Of a DNA stretch of 64,000 nucleotides, positions 43,522 to 54,153 are shown in pieces. The position numbers and the translations under genes are program-made. The stretch comes from Astrothelium macrocarpum (Eukaryota; Ascomycota; Dothideomycetes; Trypetheliales; Trypetheliaceae), in the NCBI GenBank assembly GCA_021030915.1, contig JAGEMR010000045.1, positions 141,385-205,384 on the forward strand. Reading direction: 5' to 3'. The stretch's first letter is position 1; the number at the start of each line of letters is the position of its first letter. Below the pieces are notes generated by a model. The model did not search any database. It saw only the letters and a list, made by a program, of their open reading frames with translations, and had not been told where the DNA came from.

Positions 43522-44405
43522 ATGTTTCGTCGCAATACATCATACCAAAACACAACCTCTACCTCCATGCTCCGTTCACCCCTTCCAGGCTCTTCTCGAG
43601 CTGCGTCGCCGCAACCACCAAAGACACCTCAGCATAATCATGAAAATGCTGCTCCTCCAATTCCAGGTTTGACGGTACCGGAATTGCAGATCTTGAAGAG
43701 TGCCTGTCTGGCAGCCAAGGAGCGAGCATATTGTACGTTCTCTTGTTCAGATTAAGTCTCCATTACCTTTGACTACTACGTCTGAATTTCGAATCCTTTC
43801 TACACGTACCATGTCGTCTTGTTCTATTATGACGATGTTCTAAACCACGCTTTGCTAGGCCCTTATTCGCATTTCCCCGTGGGCTGCGCAATTCTCACCA
43901 AACCAAATAATCTAAACTCGAATGTTACTCCTCAACCGACCCCGCCCACTATCATTGAAGGCGCAAACGTTGAAAATGCATCCTACCCGGTCGGAACATG
44001 TGCAGAGCGAGTAGCATTGGGAACGGCAGTGACCAGTCATGGATGTAGGAAGGGCAATTTTCGGGCCTTGGCTGTGGTAACAGATACGGTGAGTCTAGCT
44101 TTGACGAATCTAAGACTATGGCTCATTTTTGGTGTAGGTAGGAATTCCAGGTAGTCCATGTGGAATGTGCAGACAATTCATAGCAGAATTCTGTGAGGTA
44201 AGTCATCTTTCGCTGAATCATGTTTCATGAGACGTCTATATCTGACTATACCCAGCCTTCGATGCCGGTATTCATGTACAACAAAGACGGCGACTACAAG
44301 GTGATGACGGTTGAACAGCTTTTGCCCATGGGCTTCAGCATGGAAGCGTTGCAAAGTAGTCAGAACGATATCAACACAAAGTCGAATAATCTCTCGGTTC
44401 CTTGA
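43522..44405 (+). CDS. cdd1: Cytidine deaminase
   Basis: This is a pyrimidine-salvage enzyme converting (deoxy)cytidine to (deoxy)uridine. Four exons, 43522-43732, 43859-44088, 44138-44197 and 44256-44405, give 216 aa. Zinc-site motifs are present: TCAERVAL (Cys and catalytic Glu) and SPCGMCRQFIAEF (two Cys), with NVENASYPVGTCAER before the first. The join ERAY^CPYSHFPVGCAIL over intron 1 is a family signature. The C-terminal exon (PSMPVFMYN, LLPMGFSMEAL) matches the end of the homotetrameric CDA fold, followed by about 20 extra residues. The N-terminal about 45 residues (Ser/Pro/Thr-rich) are beyond the usual 130-150 aa core; a second Met lies 15 codons in. Intron 1 is 126 bp, longer than most here. 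Confidence 0.93.
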
Positions 44406-44817
44406 GACCCCAATACACACTTACGATGCACGAGAGAACAAGCATACGAAGGAGTTCATGGCCAGTATTTAGCATAGCATGTTAATTAAGATGAATTGCC
44501 TGATCATGTGTAATTAATAGAATTATTAAAATGCCCTTGCACCAGATGGCGAAGAGACTCTAACCGATCGCCAAAGAACAAAAAACATCGAGCCATCATT
44601 GAATTGTTCCGCTGGGAATGTGGTACTTGCATGAGGTTCGCCTCGATATTCTAAGGCCCATCACAAGATTAACATTCCATTCAGCACACGTGGAATTTTC
44701 TTCCAGTATGTTCCCAAAAATTCACCATTAGTATGATCCCATTCCTAACCAGGGGAAGCCCGGACGCAAAACACCACAAAACCCATTCCATGCAAAACTC
44801 CTTCCCCACTAATCTTC
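44406..44817. other. Intergenic, convergent 3' flanks
   Basis: This 412 bp stretch is A+T-rich near 44470-44540 and then becomes C-rich from about 44750 at the left edge of island 5. No gene was recognised. Confidence 0.55.
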
Positions 44818-45720
44818 TCACCACTCTTCCCCTTCCTCCTCATCATCCACGAACAGCGACTCCGCTTCCTCCTCCGGAGCCATCTCCCTATACCTATCCC
44901 TCGTCTCCCTCCAATACTCTTTCTCCTCCTCACTCAGCCCCATCTCGCGCCACAAATCCTCAATCTCAATCCTCTCCACCCACTTCCTCACACCACGCGC
45001 ACCCCTACTCCCCATCTCCTCCCCGGCCCGCTCCTCCTCCACCACCCACCGCCATGCCAACCGCACCAACCCCGCACAAAACCGCACCCACATCTCCACC
45101 TCCCGCGGGTCCAGCACGCCCGCATGCTGGCGAAACTCCACCGTGCGCGCCCGTCCCTCCGTCGACGGCGTCGTCAACAACGGCCTCAGCGCCACGCGAA
45201 AGCTGCGGTTCGGCGCCACGAGCGTGACCAGCTTCTCCAGCGCGCTGCGGCCCCCCTGGGTATCGCGGGCGCGGAAGACGTCGCCGTGCACGAGGGCGAG
45301 GTCGCGGTGGACGGGGCGCACGCGGCGCGGCTCGCCGCCGCCGCCGCCGCCGGACGCGGAGGCGGGCAGGCTGAGGGGCGTCGAGGCCGGGTCGAAGCCG
45401 CCCGTGTAGATGTTTTCGCGGTTGGATTTGAGCTCGGCGGCGACGTGGTCGCCGGAGCGGCGGATGGCTGGGTGTAGGCTGGAGAGGGCGTCTTCGTAGA
45501 CGAGTAGGAGGTAGGCGAGGTGTTTGGTAACGGGGAGCGGGAGGGCGGCGCCGGTGGGGAGGCCGATGTGCACGTGGAGCCCGCAGACTGGAGTGGTGGT
45601 GAGGGCTGATTGGGGGGTGCCCTGGAAGGGTTTGAGGAGTGCGGTGAGGTCGGTCGAGAATTTGGTGATGTCGTTTGTGGTGTAGGGTGGGGAGATGATT
45701 TCGATGCCCCATGAGTCCCA
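44750..45720. other. GC-rich skew-flip island 5
   Basis: This is the longest of the islands, within the minus-strand amidoligase gene. On the + strand, bases 44941-45000 have 30 C and 4 G, while 45541-45600 have 31 G and 13 C (hand counts), with the flip near 45240. The promoter-proximal part of the same gene (45720-46158) is ordinary. Confidence 0.78.
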
Positions 45721-46158
45721 GTGGTTGGCTTCTGATGCTGATATGTGGTCGGGGAAGGCCTCGTGAAGCTTCTCCCGAGGGAAACCGGGTACGTTTGGCT
45801 CAGGGGAAAGGTACCAGCCATTGAATATTGCAACCTTCTCATCTTGGGAATGGACAGTCGTTGGAGGGGCCCCCGGATTTGACTGAATCAAACTCTGCGC
45901 AATATGAAGAGGTTCGTCGATATACGGACGGGTGTCTCCAGCATGTTCTTGAACGGCCCAGCTGTTGTAGCGAATTTTGGGATATCTTGACGATCGAAGG
46001 GACGGTTCGAAGCTGGCAGTGTCCTTGATGAGCCTGTAGCCAGGGACATTTTTGATGAGGTGACTCTCGATTGCTTGTTCGTGAAAGGCGAGGACCCCTT
46101 CAATTTCCACGCCAAAGGTAAGAACCGGATCCGCAAGTGTAGGATTTGAAGAAGCCAT
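44818..46158 (-). CDS. Predicted amidoligase (glutamine-synthetase-like fold)
   Basis: The 446 aa single-exon product resembles the amidoligase_2 family, described from bioinformatics as ATP-dependent peptide or amide bond formers with a glutamine-synthetase/COOH-NH2-ligase fold. Motifs are TFGVEIEGVLAFHE near the N-terminus (GVEIE, metal/ATP site), DSWGIEIISPP, CGLHVHIG and RTVEFRQHAGVLD near the C-terminus. This is the expected order of acidic, His and Arg ligands. The substrate is unknown; in fungi such proteins are widespread but uncharacterised. The ATG at 46158 is the first true start (upstream the frame is open only through TTG). A Gly/Arg-rich low-complexity segment (SGGGGGGEPRRVRP) interrupts the domain, and the C-terminus is strongly acidic. 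No partner peptide-tagging gene is adjacent. Confidence 0.82.
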   Translation of the reverse strand: MASSNPTLADPVLTFGVEIEGVLAFHEQAIESHLIKNVPGYRLIKDTASFEPSLRSSRYPKIRYNSWAVQEHAGDTRPYIDEPLHIAQSLIQSNPGAPPTTVHSQDEKVAIFNGWYLSPEPNVPGFPREKLHEAFPDHISASEANHWDSWGIEIISPPYTTNDITKFSTDLTALLKPFQGTPQSALTTTPVCGLHVHIGLPTGAALPLPVTKHLAYLLLVYEDALSSLHPAIRRSGDHVAAELKSNRENIYTGGFDPASTPLSLPASASGGGGGGEPRRVRPVHRDLALVHGDVFRARDTQGGRSALEKLVTLVAPNRSFRVALRPLLTTPSTEGRARTVEFRQHAGVLDPREVEMWVRFCAGLVRLAWRWVVEEERAGEEMGSRGARGVRKWVERIEIEDLWREMGLSEEEKEYWRETRDRYREMAPEEEAESLFVDDEEEGEEW

Positions 46159-46590
46159 CTGGGAGGAAAGCTCGGATGTAGTATCGACGTTGACCTCTTG
46201 CGTCAACCACAGTCGCAGAATATCAGCGGCCAGTTGGGGGCGGTTGATGGGAGCAGCAGTGGCAGCTATATCGATGGCTATCTGCTTCGTCTTCTGAGTG
46301 TTAATGGAGATTGTTGATATTTTTTGCTGGAGGATTGCTCGTACTTTTACAAGCTAACGCATACAACTTGCTCGTCAAGTAGTATCATAAAGGAGATCTT
46401 GTCTGAAAGCTGTGGGCATTGGAAAGAAATATACACTGATGGTACAGGAGAAATTCAAATCCGCAAATATTGGCTAGCGCTGCTCGCATTTAATGGCGCG
46501 GGTGAAACTTTAATTGCAGAGAGCCGCCAAAATTAATCACAACTTCCAACACCTCGTGCAATGATCAACAAAGCGACACACTACCGCAAT
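46159..46590. other. Intergenic, amidoligase upstream / npp1 3' flank
   Basis: This 432 bp gap lies between two minus-strand genes and must contain the amidoligase promoter. Nothing else was recognised. Confidence 0.55.
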
Positions 46591-48732
46591 CTAACCATTC
46601 CCCACCGAAGCCGGTTTGTCTTTGTGAAAGAGAGACCAGGCCCAGTCTTTCAAGCCATGAAACTTGTCAGATACCCAGGATGCCCAATCGGCCGACTTGG
46701 AGCTATCATGTTTGACAGGACTCTCACTTTCGTTGACTGCAACATCAGTTGGTGTTGCTGTTGGTGCATCGGCTGGTTCCGAAAACGTGCTTGATTGCAG
46801 AGCGTTTATGCTTGACGAGGCGTTTTCGGGCGGATCGTTGGGAACATCGGGAGGAACAACGCCTTCATCAGAATGCAGGCCGATAGGCTTGAGGGGTAGT
46901 CGCAGGGTTCCATTGTTTGGCACAGGTTTAATGCCAAGGGAATCACAGACTATGTTGTAGACCTCGATATTTTGGAAATTAGGGAGCCTACTGTCTGGCT
47001 TGTGAGGGAATGCTGGGCCCCTGGCAACAAAGATGGCGCGCATCAACGGATTCTCGTGATCATAACCATGCAGGCCTCGTGGATGATATACTTCTTCAGT
47101 TTCAAGCCCCTTGTTCACATCATATTCCTCTTTGGTGACAATGGCCCATCCAGCTTTCGGGACTATCCATAGTGGCGCTATCCGGTCATTCTGTGAGAAG
47201 TGGTATCGCTCCGGCATATCCTCGTCACGGAGATAGACTTCGATGCTATCGATATCTCCGGCCTTTTCTTTGAGACTGTTGTAAATAGACTTTAACTCGC
47301 TTTGGCGCTTGGGCCGAAGTCCATACAGTGGCCAGCCATCAACATGCTCGATGAGATTTGTGTCGACCAAGTTCTCGAATTGCAACAGTCTTTTGTTTGA
47401 AGTTGTGGCCATGCCATGATCCGATACAACAATCACATTCACGATCTGTGTAAGATTGCGCTGTTCAAGGCCTTCAAAGATATCGTTTAGCATATCATCA
47501 ACGTCTCGAATGGTCGTGCGGATCTCGGTACTATTCGGACCATATCGATGGCCATCAGAATCCACATTTGGCACATAGGCAGCTATCAATTGAGGTCTGG
47601 GAGAATCGGGACTGCTTTGAGGGCTATCCGGACCTGGCAAGTCAAGAAGACCCAGGACACGCTCAACTTTACGAGATAACTTTTCATCTTTGTTGAAATC
47701 GTCAACGTATGTGGGCTCAATGTCGCCAATATGAGCTTCAGACCCAGGCCACATGTGGATGGCAGATCGCACACCCTGATCTTCAGCAGTGACCCATAGT
47801 GGCTCCCCTTTCCACCACTTGGGTTGCATACTCCGGTCAGGGTCGGTATAGTAAAATTCGGCTTGCAAGTCAGGATCCCAAAATGTATTTCCAACAACTC
47901 CATGACTCTCGGGATACAACCCTGTAACTAATGTGAAATGATTGGGAAATGTCACACTTGGGAAACTTGGAAGCATAAATTGGGGAGAGATGCCATCTTG
48001 GATGAATGCATTTAGAGTCGGCGTAAGCCCTCGTTGAAGGAAATCTGCCCTGAAACCATCCAGAGATATCAATATTGTGGTTGGAGCAAAGGCAGCAGTG
48101 CCGTTCGACAGTGTGAGCTTGGTCAGATCAATGTTAGGACGTTTATGCGACGCTTTATATGCAGCGAAAAGCAAGCCTATAAAGACCGCAATGATAACGA
48201 CATGAAGGATTGTGAATCTAAAGATTCTGGATTTACGCGACTAGTCATATTACAGTCAGTGTACTGGTCTTCCTTCCAACAAACTTTTACTTGCCAATTT
48301 TCGTCCTCGTAAATTACCCAATCTCTCTCTGTCTGTCTCTGAAGAAGTTCTCGATGATTCAGAACCTCCCCACTGATCGTCTTCTTCCATCTCAAACATC
48401 TCTTGTGACGGCTGGTGCCGTATGGCTCTTCTCCGCGAACGTTTTGCACGCCTTGTTTCTTTGAGACGCTCATTTCTCCCTGGTTTGTCCTTCTTGTCTG
48501 GTCTTAAAGCTGAGGGTAAACGTAAAAAGCCGCGCGAACCTCGGCGTCCATGATCCGCGCCTAGAATCAGCCGCTCTCTCTCTTCTTCCTCTTCAATCAC
48601 ATTGTCATCTTCATTGGGTGCGTTGGATAGCCGGGAGTCTTCTCCATCGTCAGCTTCATGTGCCATGGTTGGATGGTTGGCCGCCTCGAGACTTCGAGCC
48701 GGCAACAATTCATCGTACTCGTCAACAGCCAT
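46591..48732 (-). CDS. npp1: Type II membrane nucleotide pyrophosphatase/phosphodiesterase (Npp1/ENPP)
   Basis: This is an alkaline-phosphatase-superfamily ectoenzyme that hydrolyses nucleotide phosphodiester or pyrophosphate bonds; yeast Npp1/Npp2 act in phosphate scavenging. Exons 48732-48295 and 48240-46591 give 695 aa. The N-terminal about 145 residues are cytosolic and charged (EEEERERLI, KRSRRRAIRH). A single membrane span follows (ILHVVIIAVFIGLLFAAY). The catalytic domain has LISLDGFRADFL, the nucleophile Thr in SVTFPNHFTLVTGLYPESHG, then VDSDGHRYG and VVSDHGM as zinc ligands, and HGYDH. The only splice that keeps the frame and brings in the membrane span uses a GC donor (TTG^GCAAGTAAA) and TGACTAG acceptor, a 54 bp GC-AG intron. 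The C-terminus is Ser/Pro-rich and ends with a Trp-rich helix (WASWVSDKFHGLKDWAWSLF). Confidence 0.9.
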
Positions 48733-51704
48733 AGCAGAAATCCAGTCCGAGATCTAAGAAAAGTCCATTGACTAGGCCATCATGAGGTTGGAGATTTGCG
48801 ACACGCTTACGGTATCAGCTGTCGTCTATGCGGACACATTGCGACGAAAACTCGCCTAGAAGATCTGGCGCCACAGCTCTCAGCCACAATATACTTCTCG
48901 TATTGGATGCATGAGAATCAATAGTGGCACCAGCCCCAACTACGATAAGGATATTCAATTATGTAGGTGCTCGTAGCGCAAGCCTCTCGAAATTTCTCAC
49001 TCAATCGAATTTTGTTAATATTACGTCTAACTCGCTGAAATTTTCGACTGATGGGAACTAGCCAAGGATCTTAAGAGTTTAGGCACTTTGCTCAATGAGC
49101 GATGCTCTTTTATCGACGTAAAGCCAACCCCTTGATTTTGCTCTATCAAAGTATGATAAGATCGAGATCGATATCATTTCCAGCGACATTCTCGTATCAA
49201 ATTCCCTCCTCAGTTTCGTCGCTAATCAACTCGTCATTATCGTCTCGACATGACACCACCAACGAAGACATCCGATAATCCTAAATCAGATTGCAGGAGG
49301 TGTTGTACTATCGCTGTTTTATAATATGTATGTGTGAATCACTGCAATTCTGAGCAGAATCTCCTTCCAGGGTGTTTGATCCATTCAGATGAACGCTGAA
49401 AATCACGTTGACGGTTTCACTCTCCCTGTAAGCCAGGAAGACGTCAACTCACCTGGGCTTTAAAGGTCCGTCATGTGAGTGGATGACGCTTTTCCGGCGG
49501 TCTAGTAAAGGAAAAGTTGTGCAGTTTCATGGTTGACTCCACCACAGCTTTCAAGTACCGTTGAGGCACGGACCAGAATACGTTTAATAGAAATATCCCA
49601 AAATTAAATAATCTATGGGTTGTATTGGAATTATCCTTTACAGGATTAGGTGCCGTGAAAATACATGGTATATGGAGCAGCTTTATGCCAAACGAATGTC
49701 GCTACGGCCCTAGCTTCAGAAGCGAACGCGCCGAATATAGAGAGGCGTAGTGTCTTAGCCAGGAGGCTAGATAAGTAGGTACATATATGTTGTTAGATCG
49801 GGGATGTTGTCGGATTCTCTGTCGGAGAATCTCCAAGGATAAGTACGTATATAAGATACGTACATACCCTGAATAGTAGCATCTGATCAAATACGAAATT
49901 TATCGGGACGTGTCCAAATGCGCGAGAAAGCAGAATCATGAATCATGGTGTGATATATGGAGAGTGATTGCGAAAGCGCCAAGTTGAGCGGCTAAATATC
50001 CAGGGTTCAGGTATTTTGCACGGGTATTCCTACAAATTTGGAGCATTAAACACTCGGACCAATTCAATGTTCCCAGAGCACCATACCGAGCTGCTGCAGA
50101 CAAGGTCGAGGTGGGGCATGGAGGTTTGCGCCGCCGAAGTCGGTGAGTACTTGGGTAAGAGTAATGGTTTGCTGATTAAGATCTCCAGGCGTTCCGACTG
50201 GGATGAATTGCCCAATGGTATCAATGTGGCTGGTAGAGGAGGACTGACCGTAATTCGATAACGTTTCGATGTGCATGAGATTTTGAATGGGACGCTGCCC
50301 AGATTTCGATCTCGATGAGTGGGGTAAGTAACTAAAGTCAGTCTCGACTGATAACGGCTGGCCAGGGCCAGATCATTCAGAAGCATGGAAGTCGACCGTT
50401 GTTCTGGTATGATCAGCAAGTGGCAGCCTGTCCATGCAGGAGCCTGCATACTCCGTACTTTTAAGTGGGATGTCGTGGGCCATGCCGCTATTTGCAGCGA
50501 ATCATTTGAAACGTGGGGTGCAGTTCTTCCGCAGCCAGAACGGGCAATGAGTCCCGACGACATCATTCAAGATTGATAAATCGCCGAGTGCGAGTATTGC
50601 TATACAGCGTCGGTGGAATGGAAGGGTGGATGGTTATACCAGGACAGCGCCACTGATGCACTCACTCAATGCTGCAATATTAGTCTTCATTTGCAGTGCA
50701 TTAAAGGGACAGACTCGGTTCTTTGTCCAAGCCATGGTTGCGCGTAAACTATAAACAACCAAGACGACGTCTAACGGCGGCAATGGAAACGATGTCAAAG
50801 TCAATCAATGACTAACTCGACATCGTTACGTAGCTAGAAACCTATTCCGCAAACGTACAAGACGGAAGGGGTTCGAGAAAAATCTGAAGGGTCGAGGGTC
50901 TGCAGACTCGAATGCTGACTGGACGTCTGACCTTGCTCAGCAACGAGACATCCTGGTTGGTCGGGTCGACAAGTTGCTGCAAGCGCTTGCGGGCCGGTTA
51001 ACAGGCGGATCATTTCTGTGAGTAAAGGGTCGAAGGGGCGCGGAGATTTTAGGAACTGAGTCTTGGTGGTGGCAGATAAGGCGGATTGTGCTTTTGCTAC
51101 TCCAGCCCCGCGTTCCGCCCGTTTTCGAGTACCTTAACCTCCTTCGCCAGGCCAAAAGCAAGTTGAACCGTTTTTTTTTTTCCTGAATTTTGTGCTCGCC
51201 CGCAATTGCGTAGCCATTCACCAATCGAGCACTGTGAGGACCCTGCCGCTAGTGGCTGTGCGATTGGTCACTAGCTGCGCGCACTCTAATTCGTCCCCAC
51301 ACACAAGGCATTCTTTGCGAACCTTCACACTCTCCGTAGATCCACTTCACACCTCAGACTGTCCTCATCTGACCCTTCAGCCCTTTTTCCACCGCCAATT
51401 CTCCTCTCTCCGACCTTTTTCTTCACCTTCTACCCAAGCCTTCAGATTACGAGCGAGCTGGATCTCTCCTGACGTCGGTTTGGGGAAGTGGGCCTTGGAC
51501 ACCCACATCGTTCAGAGTGAAAACTCGACCCGTATCATTGAGCACCACAGCCCTGGATTCTCCAAATGCTTTACAACGGCTACATTGTGTGGCAGCTCAA
51601 GTAGAGGGAGTGTCGGATAGGTCTGGTGTGCAGCTGTCTCGAGGTCCTAGCAAAGCAAACCGCCTTGGCCACCGTGCAAAAAAGCGAAATCTTCCAAAGA
51701 CATC
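48733..51704. other. 3 kb divergent upstream region, npp1 / reg1
   Basis: No supported gene lies here. The longest open frame is 178 codons on the minus strand (50030-50566) without any domain. A repeated tetranucleotide-like GTACGTATATAAGATACGTACATA palindrome-rich patch lies at about 49842-49867. From 51170 the sequence becomes a pyrimidine-rich leader (T9 run near 51172, CTTTTTCTTCACC near 51415), probably the reg1 5' UTR, with a short upstream ORF. No RNA gene was recognised. Confidence 0.5.
51566..51604 (+). promoter_or_regulatory. Possible upstream ORF in the reg1 leader
   Basis: A 12-codon frame (ATG CTT TAC ... AAG TAG) in CAAATGC context lies 101 bp before the reg1 ATG. Whether the transcript includes it is inferred from the pyrimidine-rich region upstream of it. 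Confidence 0.4.
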
Positions 51705-53503
51705 ATGACCGAGGTCATCTCTGTTCCGAGACAGCCTGACGGCCATCCTTATTTCTCGTCAACGCCTTCGTTACGTCGGTCAAATTCATCGCAGACTTCT
51801 TTGCGTATTGGTTCTCCCAAATCATTTTCGTCCTCGCCGCCAAAACCTCGACAGTCAACTACTGAAACTGTCGACCATCTCATTACCACGTCCCACACAT
51901 ATCCTCCCAGCCCTCCACAGTCATCACCGACCGAAGCCTCTCACTCTTCATCTTTTACCTCCACACCAGCTAGCAGCATCTCGTCAAGCGTCGCACCTGG
52001 TGAAGAGGATGACCTATCTTTTCCAACCTACAACGACGATACTAGCTTCCCATCCACTGATGAGGACCCTCCTTGCCCTCCAAATACTGCTTCCCAAACA
52101 TCTTCGTCATTCTCCTATGCTGTTGAAGATCCAGTGTCTGATCATTCTCCCCTTCCACCTCCCACTGCAATTGACGATACAGCCGTTCGGATAGAGCCAT
52201 CACAACATGTCGATTATCTATCTCACGATTGGCGAGAAGAAGATATTTGGTCTTCATGGAGGCATATTGTTTCGAAACGAAGGATCTATGGAGAACGGTC
52301 GCGATTGGAAAATGCATCATGGCGAACTTGGACAAAGTCAAAGTATGGCCTCAGAACAGTCTCACCCGAGACTCTCAATTGGTTAGCTTCCTTTGATTTG
52401 CTCTATCGGGCCTTTGTGCTAATGATATCAGGCTCAAAGAGAGTGATGTAACCTGGCTTTACGGCCCATTACAACAGGCATGTGATCGGTATCAATCCCA
52501 CCAGAATTCCGAACCGGCAAGCTGTTTGTCGAAGAATAATTCTTTTGTCAACAAAAAGCCGATTCTCAAGAAACGTAGCATGTCAGAGATTATGCTGCAG
52601 CGGTCCCTCTCTGCTTCTTCGCTCATCAAGCAGGCCACAGCATCCATCCAAGCCCAGCAAAACGCACAGCAATCCAGATCAGACTACACACAGGGGCGAC
52701 CGATACTCGGTCGAGCGGTTTCAGACTATGTTACGTCAACAATCGCATCACTTTCACCAAGCCGAAGTACAAATGACTATTTTTCTTCTCAGTCATCTTC
52801 GGGCCTGACGACACCCGACCAGTCTCGTGATCGTCACATTCGCTTTGATGACACAGTTGAGCAGTGTATCGCGGTGGACGCCAAAGATCCTGAATTTGAC
52901 GAAGAAGAACATTGGGCGGACATAGATGATGATGACGATTCAGATGATGGGGTGGTTATGATGAAGCCTTCAAGCAAGAGGCACTTACCCCTATCACAAC
53001 GGAGTTCTCGCAGCAGCTCAATTACTGGGGCTCGGCCATCAATCGAGAAACTTCCTGCTACTAAACTCAAGTCTCGTTGCGAATCGCCCAACGCAACGAC
53101 TACACTTCAAAGCTCCAACCCCAAGTTCTGGGGGAAGAAGGGCCACCTTTCTCCTTCTCCTTCACAGGAGACATTACGGCCATCGCACCCTTCTACTAAT
53201 TTCCTTCTCCCTCAGGACGACGATGGAGATGAAGAAGCGAATTGGCAGCCGTCTGAAGCCTTTTCTCATACTCGAAAGGACAGTTTAATGCCCAAACACG
53301 ACAGGTCTCCACCACTATTAGAGGAGGAGCACACGGAGGAAAACCCAACAGGATTGAGACGGACGTCTTCTGGCATGTTCATGCCTTATGAAGAGGATGA
53401 AGATGATGTTATTGCAACCACACTATTTGGTCGGGTCGTCGATACCGTCAATACTGCAAGAGACATCGCACACGTAATTTGGAATGTCGGATGGCGGCGG
53501 TGA
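51705..53503 (+). CDS. reg1: PP1 regulatory subunit Reg1/Hex2 type (glucose repression)
   Basis: Reg1 targets protein phosphatase 1 (Glc7) to Snf1 and other substrates and is needed for glucose repression. Exons 51705-52381 and 52432-53503 give 582 aa; the 50 bp intron splits a Trp codon (LNW^LKESDVTWLYGP). The conserved DUF1752 core is DYLSHDWREEDIWSSWRHI followed by SRLENASWRTWTK. The PP1-docking motif is RHIRFDDTVEQC, an RVxF-type site. The rest is disordered, Ser/Pro-rich and acidic (EEEHWADIDDDDDSDDG), and the conserved C-terminal block is ATTLFGRVVDTVNTARDIAHVIWNVGW. The order of these blocks matches Reg1 of yeast and filamentous fungi. The start is the first ATG of the frame, preceded by a CATC-rich leader. 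Confidence 0.92.
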
Positions 53504-54153
53504 TGCTAATCGACGCAAGACGTCAACATTGATTTCTGTTCACATTGCATTTATGTGGCGTAAAAGCATACAATGGGAGGTCAGCAATGCGTTTTTGGTT
53601 CGGTTGTTTCTGCGGATCATCTAAGGTCTAGGCGGTAGGAGTTGTGCGTTAAGGTGATTGATACCCTTTCACAAGTAGGGCTTTGATGGATGAAGACACG
53701 ACGAGATTCACAGTTCATCTCGTGCATCGGTATTGGGCCAAGGTTGAGCTTCACATAGACTAGAGCGAAAACGTCTTCACAGACCAGCGTATCCTTGGAG
53801 GATTGGTGTGGGAAGGATATGTACTTTGTCAACAAGCTACCTCACGATATCAGGCTGAAATCAAATTCTGATCTGTGGACAGCGTGTTACCATGTTGAAG
53901 GCCCTAATGGTACTGTACCCCAAAATCAAAAGGAACTAAACGACTAGGTGCAGAGATGGAGTACTAGGCCGGCAGGCATTAGATTAGACAGGGTCCGATC
54001 TCATGGAATTCTCCATCCACGCGTCTCAACATGCAACCAAATTCACCTGCAGCTTGGCCAAGTTCGCTGGCGTCTTGGACCATAATGACGCATTCGTTAA
54101 CTTTGTGACGGCTTTTTACTAACGAAAAGGAACCGATTTGTATCCTCGCAACC
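53504..54153. other. Intergenic, reg1 to the ELMO gene
   Basis: This 650 bp stretch contains the reg1 3' flank and the promoter of the ELMO gene. Nothing else was recognised. Confidence 0.55.

Noticed and set aside
45005..45712. 235-codon minus-strand frame rich in Pro, Arg and His
   Set aside because: It is a frame-shifted shadow of the amidoligase in a GC-rich block.
49250..49327. Small gene starting ATGACACCACCAACGAAG near 49250
   Set aside because: The frame closes after about 24 codons and no convincing splice extends it.
49842..49870. TACGTATATAAGATACGTACATA palindrome-rich patch as a terminal inverted repeat
   Set aside because: No matching partner and no transposase nearby; more likely simple AT-rich sequence.
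50030..50566. 178-codon minus-strand frame
   Set aside because: No domain, ordinary non-coding composition, and a competing 97-codon frame on the other strand.
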